Source: Miscanthus floridulus
Taxonomy: Eukaryota > Streptophyta > Magnoliopsida > Poales > Poaceae
Length of the DNA stretch: 64,000 nt
Reading direction: 5' to 3'
Assembly: GCF_019320115.1 (NCBI RefSeq)
Contig: NC_089588.1
Span: 119,131,591 to 119,195,590, forward strand
The first letter of the stretch is position 1. Each line of letters starts with the position of its first letter. Of this stretch, positions 1-11,043 are shown piece after piece. The position numbers were made by a program, and so were the translations under genes. The notes below the pieces were generated by a model that did no database searches, was not told the origin of the DNA, and saw only the letters and a program-made list of their open reading frames with translations.

Positions 1-458
1 AATTGTGCGCTATGCCTGAATCGGCTGTTTTATCTATGTTCACGGCTGATCACGCCACAGTCGTTCACGATTCTTACGGCAAAATAACGGATTGCACATC
101 ATCCGACTCTGCTTTGTATCTGCATGACTGCATTGAGCTGCAAATTCTGATATCCGGCTGCAAATTTAACAGCAGTATCCGTCGCACAGATCTACAGCAT
201 ATCGAATACCGCTAGCACATTGCGTAACCTGTGGCATTCACATTCTAAACAGTGTTCAGGTTAGCACAAGCTACTGTCTTTCTTTAATGAAGTACCATAA
301 GTTGCACCTGCAACAAGGCGATGTGAGTAAACAGAGCCTGTTCAAAAAGCAAACATAACTAACCAATATCCCGTGATTGCAACAAGGCGATGTCCATTCG
401 AAACAGAGTAAACAGAAGGTTGATGCATTGTCGTTGCCGGTTTTCACGTCACACGATA
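1..458. other. Unassigned intergenic sequence
   Basis: No gene is recognised here. A short motif (GCAACAAGGCGATG) occurs twice, near 311 and 378, each time close to 'AAACAGAG', which is a small local duplication. The 70-residue open frame at the very start resembles no family I know. Confidence 0.4.
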
Positions 459-760
459 CACTACTGTATATCTACAAATGAGATGTAGAGATACCTGACT
501 TTTCGGTTAGAGGCGGCTCAATTTAGGAGCTGCCTCTATAGTTGCAGTCCTCAGGTCCCACTAAGCTACCCGCCTCTACAAATGCATATTTAGTGGAGAC
601 CGGTAATGTCATCAGCCTCTGAAGATCCATTTGTAAATATGGCTGTATATACAGTCGCCTTTGAAGATCCATTTATAGAGGCCGCTATATATATAGAGCG
701 GTCTCTACAAATGCTCCAGGTATATGTAGCAACCCCCCTTCGTTATCCTCGAGGCATTTA
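459..760. mobile_element. Degenerate CACTA-like fragment (CACTACTG end)
   Basis: The stretch opens with CACTACTGTATATC and holds several imperfect, inverted copies of a subterminal-type motif (GAGGCGGCT, CCGCCTCTACAAAT, TCTCTACAAATG). The same motif type is found in the better preserved element at 40,628-41,428. I found no matching right end and no target duplication, so this is a remnant. Confidence 0.45.
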
Positions 761-1770
761 TTGTAATGCAAGAGGAAGGAAGGGGTGGTCCTGGGCTATG
801 TCGTAAAAATTGCAAATCTAGGGGGAGTTTTTAAAAAGGGTTCCTAGCTTGAGTGGAAGAGGTTTTAGAAGGTAAGTAAATGTTATTTCAAGCATATTTT
901 TAATGTTTTAGTTGGTTATTAATGCTTAATTAGGATTTTGATTTTCTCTCGCTTGCATTATATCAAATATTTGACGGTACTAATTAAGGTAAATTTAGTA
1001 GAGGAACAACATTCTACCCTTATTTAGTGACCATGTCTAGTTTTTAATGGTCTTTTGTTATTAGCTTTTAAGTATGGATTGGTTTGGATCCACTTCAAGA
1101 ACTAGGGTTTGGGTTTAGAATTTTTATTGTCAGCATTCATATTTTTAAAAAATGGAATTAACTTTATATGAAGAATAACCGGTAAAATATTAATTGTTGC
1201 TAGTTATTTTCTTTAGTTATTTATTACAGTAAAGAAAGTAAAAAAATATTTGTTTAGTGGTACATTAGTTGGTATATTATGTTGTTTATTATTCTCTCTC
1301 TTTCATGAATAATATGTAGTACGTCGTATAGAGTATACGTAGTACGTATAGTTGCATAGGGACATAAAGTAGGGTCCTGGCGTCTAGGACTCCTCATTTG
1401 CACGTGGTTGTCACTAAGCCCACGTGCACCCTCATGCTGCCGGAAGGTGAGGTGGCACCCGCACACCTCACGGAAACAGAACCGAGCTGCCATCCGCGAT
1501 AGGAGACCCGTGCCACCATCCACCAAAGAGGAGTTAGGCCCGCGCCACCGCCCAGATTCACTTTGCTGCACCGAATCCAACCATGGTGCTAAGGGAGAGA
1601 GTGCGTGGGAGAGGTCGGCACACAAAGAGAGAGAGAGAGAGGCAGAGAGAGTGTGGAGAGGCGGTGCGGAGGAAGAGAGAGTGGGAGGAGGAAGCGTCAC
1701 CAGCTAAGTAAGAGACACCAATAGAAACCCTAAGTCCCTCTATATATATAAGCTTGGTAGTGAAAAATTG
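761..1770. other. Non-coding stretch with a GA-rich microsatellite
   Basis: No gene is supported. Positions 1,628-1,690 are a purine tract dominated by GAGA. The overlapping open frames on both strands at 1,254-1,707 are composition artefacts of this tract and the flanking GC-rich sequence. Confidence 0.45.
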
Positions 1771-1774
1771 TTCT

Positions 1775-2038
1775 CCACTGACGGTTTATACTCATGGACC
1801 CACTTTTGATTTGTAGTGGCGTTTGCTTTTTATCGACTGCCAATGAAAAAAAATAGTAGCGCCAGCAAAAAATCATTTCTGTACTTGTATACCAGCTACC
1901 TCTAATAATAGAGGCTATTTCTAGAGGTGGCGACCCCGAAAATTAAGATTGGATACGTAGAGATGGGCAATCAATGTAGATTTCCACTATCCTGCCGATC
2001 AGCTTATGAAAAATATAATTCACTCCTCTCTAATAGGT
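1775..2038. mobile_element. CACTA-like subterminal fragment
   Basis: Short repeats related to 'TTTGTAGTGGCG', 'CTACCTCTAATAATAGAGG' and 'TCTAGAGGTGGC' alternate in both orientations, as in CACTA subterminal regions. The fragment abuts the truncated gypsy element at about 2,039. The bases shared at the junction (AGGTGGCG) suggest a microhomology join. No coding sequence. Confidence 0.3.
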
Positions 2039-2040
2039 GG

Positions 2041-2522
2041 CGCCAGCATTCTTCAAGCCAAAAGTCATCACAACCCACTCATATAAGCCGATAGCACCAG
2101 GGCATCTGAAAGCAGTTTTAGCAATATCCTCTTCCGCCATAAAAAATGATTATACCTTGCGTTGCCATCCATAAAGTTAATGACCTTGTGACCAGATGCA
2201 GCATCAACCCATAAATCTGCAATCGGCATAGGATATCCATCCATTGGTGTAACTTTATTCAAATCTCTGAAATCAATACAAACACACAATTTTTCATTTT
2301 CTTGAATACAGGGACTTTGTTAGAAATCCACTCCTCATATCGGCACGGTCGAATAAATTTAGCTTCATACAATCTTGTAATCTCCTTTTTAATCTCATCA
2401 CGCATCTTTGGTTTAAACCTTCTTGGAGCTTGCTTGAATGGCCGATATCCGGGTTTAATAGGTAGCCGATGTTCAACGATCAATTGGCTTAAACTAGGCA
2501 TTTCATAAATCTTCCCAAGCAA
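2041..2522 (-). pseudogene. gypsy reverse transcriptase, N-terminal part (truncated)
   Basis: Two overlapping frames give the opening of a Ty3/gypsy RT. The first (2,522 to 2,259) has the stretch 'HRLPIKPGYRPFKQAPRRF' followed by the 'IRPCRYEEWISNKVPVFKK' region. The second (2,289 to 2,068) has 'CIDFRDLNKVTPMDGYPMP' and 'INFMDGNARYNHF', where the family has FMDGNAGYNQI. A frameshift near 2,270 separates them. The match continues to about 2,041 (LYEWVVMTFGLKNAG in the shifted frame) and then stops abruptly. The catalytic YxDD box lies beyond the cut and is absent. Confidence 0.8.
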
Positions 2523-2940
2523 AACAATCTCGATACTCTTTTAATAATTTTATTAATTCTTGTTTAAACTCGGATCCAATTTAGCACTTACATACATTGG
2601 CCTAGGCCTATCACCTCGACCAATGTCAATCTCTTCTAACTTATCGGCCAACGTAACCCCTGTCCTAATTTCCCCTCTGTATCATCGATTGGGGAATCAT
2701 TTAAAACAAACTCTCAGAGCCGATTGCTTAGATCGGCTTTTGGCCTTCATCTGAGACCTAAATAAATTCTCCTTCCTAGGCTTTACCAGGAAAGCACTCA
2801 ACATCTTCAAACTCCCAAACCGCTGGATCGGCTGTAGCCAGGCCAACCGATGCATCGGCTTGGATAACTTCAACTTCATCACCCTGCCACTAGATAAGAC
2901 ATTGATGCATCATTGAAGGAACACAACAGTTGGCATGAAT

Positions 2941-3418
2941 TCAGTCTCGACCAAAGAGTAAACTATATGAGTCCTTGTTGTCGATGACGAAGAAAGTAGT
3001 AGGAAGGGTCTTACTTCCAACTGTCAATTCGACATTTAATGCCCCCCTAGTATAAGACGAGTTGCCTCCAAAATCATGCAGCATCACATCAGTTTTGATC
3101 AAATCTTCGGGTCCTTTTCCAAGTTTCCGATATGTGGTGTAAGGTATCAAGTTGACAGCAGCACCTCCATCAATCAACATCTTAGTCATCGGCTTCCGAT
3201 CAATAAATCCCTTCATATACAAAGGCTTCAGGCCGATACATCTCTGGCTTGTTGAATACAGCTTGCTGTGGTTGCAAGATTAACGCCTCCTCTGTTTCTT
3301 CATCAGAGTTCTCATATTTTTCATCAACATAAGCCTTGATATCTGCGGGCAAAAGAAAAACCATATGAATTCTGGCCGATGGCTTACCATCATCGACCTT
3401 CTGTCTAGTGCGCCACAC
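2941..3418 (-). pseudogene. gypsy aspartic protease region
   Basis: The frame at 3,222-2,941 carries a retropepsin-like active-site segment (MLIDGGAAVNLIPY) followed by HDFGGNSS and LLFGRDW-type motifs typical of gypsy proteases. The active-site triplet reads D-G-G rather than D-T/S-G, which occurs in this retroelement group. The upstream frame (3,418-3,200) has the linker 'EEALILQPQQAVFNKPEMYRP' in an overlapping frame, so a frameshift lies near 3,210. It would process the polyprotein in an intact element; this copy is inactive. Confidence 0.75.
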
Positions 3419-3881
3419 ATGAGGCTTGTCAGAATTCTTAGCCTGCTCTCTCTCTCTCTCTCTCTATTTCTCTACATCTCAAGTGTTGAACCCTTCTCTT
3501 CTGACTCCTTGTTAGGCCGCCTGGGCACCATTGGTCCTCTTTCCAAACATAATCATCTTCTTCCTCATAATCGGACCAATTTTGATCAGACACACGCTTA
3601 CCGAGCTGATCATTTATAGATAGTCTCTCTTTTTTTATGCGTTGATCCATATCGTCTAATTGATGATTTAAACGATCATGGATGGATCGATGGTTGACTT
3701 GAGATTGCCTATATTCCCAATACTGATTGCTGCACCCTAGACAATTGTCCTTGGTTCACAACCTCAAGCCTTCATTCCAACAATGCCTAAAGAAAGGGCA
3801 TCGCCAATGTGATTCTGCTTGTTCTCTTTGATACCTCTCTTCTTCCCATCGGCGCCAGTACTCTTCTTCTCCCAGCCGACG

Positions 3882-5923
3882 TCAGTGCTCCTTCTCTTGC
3901 TGGAGCTGCCACTTATTCAGCAAAATCCGTGATGTAATACGTTGTCGGCTAGCTCCCATCTTTGAACTCTCACCTTGTTCATGCCGGCTCTTCTGTATGT
4001 CACGGTGTTTCCTGGCTTCCTTGTACTCATCGGCTGTAAGCTGTACTCTTGGATCAAAAGCTCTAGACACTTTTGCTCTAGCCGATGTGAGCACCTTGGT
4101 CTTTCCTTTTGATAAACTGACTTCTACCATATTTTGGCCCGCAGGAAAGGGATGCTGATCTATCTTCATCATTGGCTTCTTAGCTGGTTCAAACTTGATC
4201 CTTCCTTGCTCAATAGCTGATTGAATGTGCTGACGGAAAACTTTGCAATCATTAGTATTGTGAGATACATAATTGTGAAACTTACAATACTTCTTCTTTT
4301 TAAGCTCCTCAGCCGATGGAATCGAATGATTTGGGGATAATTGGAGCTGTCCCTTTTCTAGCAACAGATCAAAGATTTGATCGGCTTTTGTGATATCAAA
4401 ATCATACTTGTCTTCTGAAACCTTCACCCAAGGACAGAAAACTGGCTTTTTATTCTTGGTCCTTTCAGCTAAGCCAACTTCTTCTTCGTCACTATTAGAA
4501 TCTGCGTCATATGGATTGACATTAGCAATTCTCTTCTGATATCTGTCCCTGCGCATGTCCTGGAATCGGCTTTCATGAGCCGATAGCCTCTGCACCAGAT
4601 GTGCAAGACTCTCAAATTCTTGATCAGAAAACCTCTCTTTGATTGATGGCACTAATCCCTGAAAAGCCAAATCAGCAAGCTAGCCTTCGGACAGCGAAAG
4701 ACTAAAGCATCAGCTCCTCACATCACGGAATCTCTGAATATAATCTGGAACCGATTCATTATTCATCTGCTTTAGATTTGTCAAATCTGTCAACCTCATC
4801 TCATGTACACCAGCAAAGAAATACTTGTGAAACTTGTTCTCCAGATCGGCCCAATTTGGAACAGAATTAGGTGGCAATGAAGCAAACCAAGAAAAAGCCG
4901 ATCCAGACAGAGACAATGGGAAAAATCGAACTTTTAAAGCAGCCTCTCCACACTGTGCTAGAAATCGGCCAATATGTTCAACAGTTGACACATCATCATG
5001 GCCAAAAAACTTGGAGAAATCGGGGATCCTGTAACGTGGTGGAAGAGCCACAAGATCAAACCAATCTGGATATGGACGTTGATACCTGTAGGTTTGATTT
5101 TTAGGTTTCAAGCCAAATTGACTCTTGATCATATCGACTATCCTGTTTGCTAATTCATCAGGACTGGCACCTGCTACTGGCTGTACATACTGATTTTGAC
5201 CTTGCTGAGTGCCATAATTCTGAATATTTTGATACGTACCCAGGATGTGGAGCATAATTATACTCAGCAACATTTGAAATAGTATGATAGCCTTGTGGAA
5301 TTTCACCATATTGAGCCCCATGAGATGATGACCCTTGTCCATTAAAGTGAGTTGCCGATGGTGCTATCTTCTGAGTCATTGGTGTCATCATTGGATTAGC
5401 AAATCCAGTTGGCTGAGAGGATTGTGAAAACTTTGAAGGTTGCACAGGTGGTTGCTGAACTGTTGTTGTCTTGGGAGCACTATGCACCTGTTGTGTCTCT
5501 ATCTGCTGTTTGCTTGTTTCAGTAGCCGATGGATTCACATTGAAGTATGCAGGTCCTGTTTGCTGTACCGGCACACCACCCATCACTGAGCACGTTCCGG
5601 AAGGTGTTTAAGAATACTATATTATGATTGGTCAGAGCTTGATTGATCCATTTGTTGATAGTGTCCACGACAAATTGTTTTTCCTGCTCTTCTTCTTCAT
5701 CTCTCTGACCTGTGACCTTAATTGCTGGCAATGCGAATTTCTGAACCACTTTGCCTCGCGTCTTGCCATAAGATTCTAAACACTTCTTCTGGAAATCCTC
5801 TGTCAACCTCTCTACGAGTTGCTGCTGATCTTCAGGCAACTCCTCTAGCATGACGTTGACTGCTACCTCTTTCGATCTCACCCATCTTGATGATTGTGGT
5901 CCCACTGGGCGTGCCACAAAATG
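3882..5923 (-). pseudogene. gypsy gag polyprotein, broken
   Basis: The frames at 5,965-5,519, 5,586-5,158, 5,342-4,710 and 4,670-3,882 are successive pieces of one gag. A Gln/Pro-rich spacer precedes the core retrotransposon-gag domain at 5,100-4,720 (key words FFPLSLSGSAFSWFASLP, WADLENKFHKYFF and YIQRFRDV). The C-terminal piece has the knuckle-like CKFHNYVSHNTNDCKVFR, a variant Cys/His pattern instead of CCHC. Frameshifts near 5,540 and 5,200 and a stop around 4,680 break it. The sequence at about 5,899-5,923 (GGCACGCCCAGTGGGAC on the minus strand) is the likely primer-site and leader region next to the LTR. Confidence 0.8.
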
Positions 5924-7144
5924 TGTCGACATAGAAATCTGGTCACCATGCAGGACACACGACAAGCCTGAAAGATCTGCTTAACTTCAATGCAGGACAA
6001 GTCAGTTTTGGATTCGTAGGCGTGCCAGTCAATTTGTCTTGTAATTGACAAGAAAACAAGATGATCAGTAATTTAAGGTGGAACGTGTCGGCTGTTATCC
6101 AGACAGTTCCAATGTCGGCTAAATAGCCCACAAGTTAGGCTATCGGCTACAGAGCCGATATCCAGCAAGTCGATCATGTAAGGCAGTGAAAATAGACATC
6201 ATGAGTATATCGGAGCATGACCCATATAAAGCATTGAGCCGATGAATAAAGAATCAAAGAATCATAGCATGTAAACAATCATCTATTTTTATAAAAAGAA
6301 ATCTATAAGCTATCCAGATCTAATCTATTATCGCTACCAATCGGGTCAAAGATGATGCAGCGCTGGTAAAGACAATAAAGTAAAGCTATAGAGCCAATAG
6401 ATCTCACTATATCAAAACAGAGTCTTGAAAACATGATATGGACTGTGAAGGCACAAGCCAACGGCTATTGAGCCAATGGGGGCATAATGTGCAAACGACT
6501 CCTTATTTTCCTAATAAATAAATCTATAAACTAATAAAATCTAACCTAACATCAACATCAAACAGTTCGAGACGATGCAACATTGATAGTAGGCGATAAG
6601 TTAAAAGTTATTAGCCGATAGATCTATTTATAGCAAAACAAGACCTCGTAAACACGCTATGATTAACTAGAATTAAGATACATCGACTGATAAAGTACAA
6701 TCTAGCGTCAAAATAGGGATTTTAGTGTAATAAGACAATGAGAAGATAGATTGATATGATAAGAGCCGATGGATCTTAATCTTAGTTAGGTAAATTGGTG
6801 ATTTTACTAAATCTAGTAAAATACTAAATTTATTAAGATCGATAACAGGTGATTCTACTAAAAACAGCAAGAGATCAAAAGATGCAGCCTTACTAATCTT
6901 AACAGAATCGATAACTGGTGATTTAATATCAAATCAAGTTAGAGATCGAATGATGTAGCCTAACAAGATATAATACTAGCCGTGACGGTACTTACAAGCA
7001 AACTGGAGATCAAAAACCGATGCAGCCTTGATCACTGAAGAAGTCGCCGAGATCTACCGTACTCCTACTCTTAATGCAATGGCGTGAAAGCCGAAGAAAG
7101 TTTTGTATTGATTGTGTGTCGATGTTCAATTACAATAGCCGGGG

Positions 7145-7156
7145 TTTATATTTATA
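7145..7156 (-). promoter_or_regulatory. TATA box in the gypsy LTR
   Basis: The minus strand reads TATAAATATAAA directly after a run of five G residues, between the repetitive U3 and the leader. It fits a core promoter for the gypsy element. Confidence 0.5.
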
Positions 7157-7539
7157 CCCCCGGCTTGACACGAGTCCTAGTCGAATAAGACTTACAATTC
7201 TTATGAATAAAGACAATATCCTAATTTAGGTAAATTAGACTCTACGCTTCCCTTTCTGGTAGAGTCCAAAGTCTTCACGCTTCAGCCAATGATGTCTCCT
7301 TCATCGGCAGAGTCCGCCTCAACAATGCTTGATATGGCTGATGTCATGACCTTCAGGATGCCTTTAGCCGATTCCTATCTCACTCCGAATCAGCCGATTC
7401 CGTGAGTGACGCGATCTTCACAATGTCCTCCCAAATTCTGAATCCCCGCGCCCCATTCCAAAATCTGGTGTAAACAATTTTCCACCAAACTCTCCCCCAT
7501 CTCGCGTGTTTGGAGCCTCCTCCGCGGAGGATGTCACAG

Positions 7540-7810
7540 AGCCTTCTCCACGACGGCTCTATCACGAAGCTCTCTCCGCGGAGCCATCGCATGGAACCTT
7601 CATTAACAGACCTTCATCCAGGAACCTTCGTCCCAGGACCTTCGTCCAGGAGCCTTCGTCAGGAGACCAGCCTTCATCTCTGGACCTTCGTCTAGGAGCC
7701 TTCGTCTGGAGACCTTCTCCCGCTGGCCTTCGTCGAGATGCCCTCTCCAGCTGGCCTTCACCGAGGGACCTTCTCTAGCTAGCCTCACCGAGGGGCCTTC
7801 TTCTGTCGAC
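7540..7810. repeat. Degenerate short tandem repeat (CCTTCGTC units)
   Basis: About fifteen copies of a variable 15-20 bp unit built around ACCTTCGTCCAGGA / GCCTTCGTC occur, the right-hand ones decaying to GGCCTTCACCGAGG. The array lies in the presumed U3 of the gypsy LTR and produces spurious open frames on both strands. Confidence 0.7.
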
Positions 7811-7835
7811 CCTGTTCGGGATGCTAGTCCCAACA

Positions 7836-8520
7836 CTATTTACCATATTTTAAATCGAATTTGAATATGGATACATATATTATCGAATATGAATACAAAA
7901 CGAATATCTCAAATCTAGATTTGCATTCAAATATCCACTTGAGTTTTTAAGATAACATGTAGAATTGCTTAAAAATTAATAGTGTGGATCGCATACATAT
8001 TAAAAACTTAAATATATAAAAAATCACAAACATATCAATAAAATGAAGTACTTCAAATTAATATGATTAGTCATATTTAAGTTAAATAAACTTAATATTT
8101 ATTTATCATTAATTATAATATTTAAATTATCATAAATATAAGTTTTTATATTATCATAAATTTAACTTTACCTTTATAATTATCCATATTAGCCAAGGAG
8201 ATAACTTTAAGTAGTTTAAATGGGTTACATTAAAATAATTATCATTTACATTGCTAACTTGTCATAAATGTATGTTTTCGATGGTACTTTATGTTACGCG
8301 GGTAACGGATAATGTTGAATATTTCACTTTTTCGAATATGGATATGGAATGTGTAGATAATAGAATCAGAGTAAATGGTTTCGAATATATCAATTTAATA
8401 TCCTTATTAAAATTAGATACGAATACAGATATCCATATTAATGCTTCGAATCATAATAAGTAATTAATTTCTAGGATATGTTCTCAAATCTTATATCTGT
8501 ATAATACTGGGTTCATGTGC
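7836..8520. other. AT-rich sequence replacing the 3' end of the ankyrin gene
   Basis: Strongly AT-rich, with scattered GAATATGGAT, CGAATATGAATAC and GATACGAATACAGATATCC motifs that resemble decayed hAT-type elements (compare the intact MITE at 51,708-51,983). No exon encoding the expected membrane domain of the neighbouring ankyrin gene is seen on either strand. Confidence 0.45.
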
Positions 8521-8524
8521 ATAC

Positions 8525-10049
8525 CTTGAATTTCGTTGCCGAAGCAATGGCCAAGATGGCAAGATCAAGGGGAGTCTGCCCTTGCCTGTTTATGATACTT
8601 AAACAGACATTCTTGTTCCTCAGTAAACGCCAAAAGATGAACTCGTCTCCTTTCTGTACAACCATATGGAGGGCTGTGTCGCCATTGAGGTCCCTCATAT
8701 TGAGAATGTTGGAGAACTTGTTTTCTCTGCAGGCATATCCCACAACGTTGCTGTGTCCTTTATCAACAGCGACGTGGAGGAAGGTCTGGCCAGACGTGTT
8801 GCATGACAAAATACAATCCGGACATTTCTCCACTAGCACTCTCACGATATCAAGCCTACCCCTCGACGCGGCGACGTGTATGGGTAACCAACCCTCTGAA
8901 TCTGCACAGTAACCTGTCGAACTATCCTCTTTCAATAGAAGCTCTGTAATAGCTGTATCGGTCGTACCCAAATAGTGAATTGGCGTCCGCCCCAAATTAT
9001 CTCCTCTCTTTGCAAGGCTCCTGTTCCACTTGAGCAGCGAATCACAAAGGTCTAGAAATGACAATGAGAAATACAAGGTTGGTGTTGGTCACCACTTAAT
9101 GTAGGAGATATAGAGACAGAGACAAAAAGTTTAGGATGAAAGATTTAGTTGTAGGCAGAGGGCATATATACGTCATGAGCGTACCAGTGCTGAGGAGAAC
9201 GGCTGCATGCAGGGCAGTCCTGCCCCGAGGCCTAGCTCTGGACAGAGAATACATGTCGTTGTTGGCTGTAAAGGCCTCGACGATGTCAACCCTGCGCAAT
9301 GTGATGGCCAAGTAGAGCGGGGACGTGCCGTCATGATCTAGTATTTGCAGCAGGCCAGGGCTGGTAGCGTTGCTGACTTTTGCATCTACTGCCAAGAGCA
9401 AGTCCACCTGTGATTTATTATTCCCAGCAGACCTGACGGCCTCGTGCAAGCATGTCTCCCCCATTATTTTCCTTGCTCTGAGGAACTCAGCAAACAGCAT
9501 CGTACTAGCCTCAACCGTTGTATGTGTACTAGACTCACCTGCTTCTCCTCCACCTCTTCCAGTTGGATGACGCTGGTCTTCTTCCGTTCCTGCCGCCGCC
9601 ACTGCTGCTTCATCATGTTCATCCAGAAGCACTCCTGCCTTTCGGAAGATGGCACGCACCTGGTCTTCACGTCCATGGCGAGCAGCAATGTGAAGCACCC
9701 CGTCGCCAGTTGGTGTGAGTCCTCGTAGGATCGTCAACTCTAGTAATCGAGGCATGAACCGCACGATGACACCTGTTTGATTCTCCCTTACATGTACCTC
9801 GCCAATCGTCGCTTGAAGGGCAGGCGGATTGATATCGATTCTTGCTTCCGTGGTAGGCGCAGTAGGGTCAGTCGCAGCTGCATTAGCGACTGCAGTAGTA
9901 GCATCTGGGGGTGGCTCTTCCCTGGCTGCCCTATCGATGCCAACGCCCCTGTACCCATTTCGAGACCCCCATGCTGCCTCTGAGTCGAGAAGCTCCTCCA
10001 ATGCCATCACATTGCTCGTCATCAGCGCCTTCTGCAGCCTAAGATCCAT
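8525..10049 (-). CDS. Ankyrin-repeat protein, ACD6/ITN1-like, 3' end missing
   Basis: Two exons can be joined. Exon 1 is 10,049-9,185 (ATG at 10,047-10,049; donor G|GTACGC). Exon 2 is 9,051-8,525 (acceptor TTTCTAG|ACC; donor AAG|GTATGC). The split codon gives Asp and the joined frame is open for 464 residues. About nine ankyrin repeats are visible, for example GDGVLHIAARHGREDQ, MGETCLHEAVR, DGTSPLYLAITLRRVDIV, RGRTALHAAVL, LGRTPIHYL, EGWLPIHVAASRGRLDIV, SGQTFLHVAVDKGHSNVV, NGDTALHMVVQKGD and QGQTPLDLAI. Plant relatives continue into a C-terminal PGG domain with membrane helices, and act in defence, salicylic-acid or salt signalling at membranes. That exon is absent here, so the gene is probably truncated. 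The coding part itself has no stop or frameshift. Confidence 0.8.
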
Positions 10050-10104
10050 TGGGTACCTTTCCTTCTTCCTCTCTGCACCACAAGATAATCAAATTAGAGT
10101 GAAA

Positions 10105-10560
10105 TACACTGGCGCCCTTTAACTTGTCGGTCTATGCCAATCCGGTCCACGAACTTGCAAACGCGGAAAATAGACCCCTGAACTTGTCAAGTTATTCACC
10201 GCATGTCCATTTCCCATCCGGCGCGGCCTCCAGGCGACGTGGCAGTGCCAGCGTGGCGGACGAAGCACGTGAGCCGCACGTTTCAATGGGCCTGCCACGC
10301 TCGCTTGCCAGCAGTACGCAGTCAGCTTGCTCACCGCCGACTGCCGCCGACCGTTTTCACCACCCTCGCGCGTGCTGACACGCAGCTGCTTCGGTGACGT
10401 TCGCAAGCAGGAGCTAGAGTACCTGGAAGCCGTGTCCCCGCCGTTAAAGCACGAAGCCACCAGCCGTCTCCCTCTTTCTCCTTCCTCTACTCACCGCCGA
10501 GCTCGTCAGTTCGCCGGCCAATTCGTCGCCACCAAACCATCATCGTCTAATTCCTCTTGC
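10105..10560. repeat. Interspersed repeat upstream of the ankyrin gene
   Basis: The start (CCCTTTAACTTGTCGGTCTATGCC, then GACCCCTGAACTTGTCAAG) is the 'accounting phrase' type repeat common at ends of grass DNA elements, followed by a GC-rich interior. I could not define both ends. Overlapping open frames on both strands are not supported as genes. Confidence 0.35.
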
Positions 10561-10925
10561 TAGTCGAATCGCCTGCTCCTTACGCACCCATCCGACCCGC
10601 TCGCGCCGCCCTCGCTGCCGGAATTGGCCCGCGCGCTGTTCCCACAGCGGCTGCTCGCCATAGCCGCTGTGGACAGCTCCACCGTGGCCAGCCTCCTCCA
10701 GAACTCCTCTCGCCTCACCGTTGGTTGTTTTAGCTCCTCTTTGATGCCTCCATGCTGGCACCGCGTGCGCTCGCCTGCCAGCACCGCGTGCGCTCGGCCA
10801 CGGCACCGCTCTCGCCCGCTGGCTCCGTGTGCTCGCCGCCGCATGTGCTTGCCGGAGCCGCCGCGCCGCCCGCCGGTGCTGCCACGCTCGCCCGCCGGCA
10901 CCGTGTGCGCTCCTCCGCTTTGTCA
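10561..10925. other. GC-rich sequence with short internal repeats
   Basis: CACCGCGTGCGCTCG and related words recur (about 10,758, 10,783, 10,900). The long frames on both strands consist of Ala/Arg/Pro-rich filler. A stretch at 10,620-10,725 could be a captured exon fragment (frame reading LFPQRLLAIAAVDSSTVASL), but I cannot name it. Confidence 0.3.
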
Positions 10926-11025
10926 TTAGCACTTAGCAGATGCACTTAGCTGATGCCTCCATGCCGTAGCTGATGCACTTAGCAGATGCCTCCATGCCGT
11001 AGCTGATGCACTTAGCAGAAAGAGT
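10926..11025. repeat. 33-bp minisatellite, about 3 copies
   Basis: The unit built from AGCTGATGCACTTAGCAGAT plus GCCTCCATGCCGT is repeated head to tail immediately before the truncated gypsy pol region. It may mark the breakpoint where the 5' half of that element was lost. Confidence 0.75.
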
Positions 11026-11043
11026 TATGCCAATGGACTTTGG

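Larger units (their letters stand above)
2039..7835 (-). mobile_element. Truncated Ty3/gypsy retrotransposon, minus strand (LTR-gag-PR-start of RT)
   Basis: Reading leftward on the minus strand, a probable 5' LTR (7,835-5,924) is followed by gag, an aspartic protease and the beginning of reverse transcriptase, where the element is cut at about 2,039. RNase H, integrase and the 3' LTR are missing. The gene order and the gag type (atypical Cys/His knuckle, long Gln-rich N-terminal part) fit the non-chromovirus Tat-like group of grass gypsy elements; that lineage call is inference. Coding parts carry frameshifts, so the copy is dead. The hexamer GCCGAT/ATCGGC is strikingly frequent throughout, including the non-coding leader and LTR. 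Confidence 0.8.
5924..7835 (-). repeat. Probable 5' LTR of the minus-strand gypsy element
   Basis: On the minus strand this would begin TGTTGGGACTAGCATCC (from 7,835) and end GTCGACA (at 5,924), just before the leader of gag. It contains a TATA box and a repetitive upstream part, as expected for U3. The partner LTR is lost with the truncated end, so the borders rest only on TG...CA ends and position. Confidence 0.5.
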
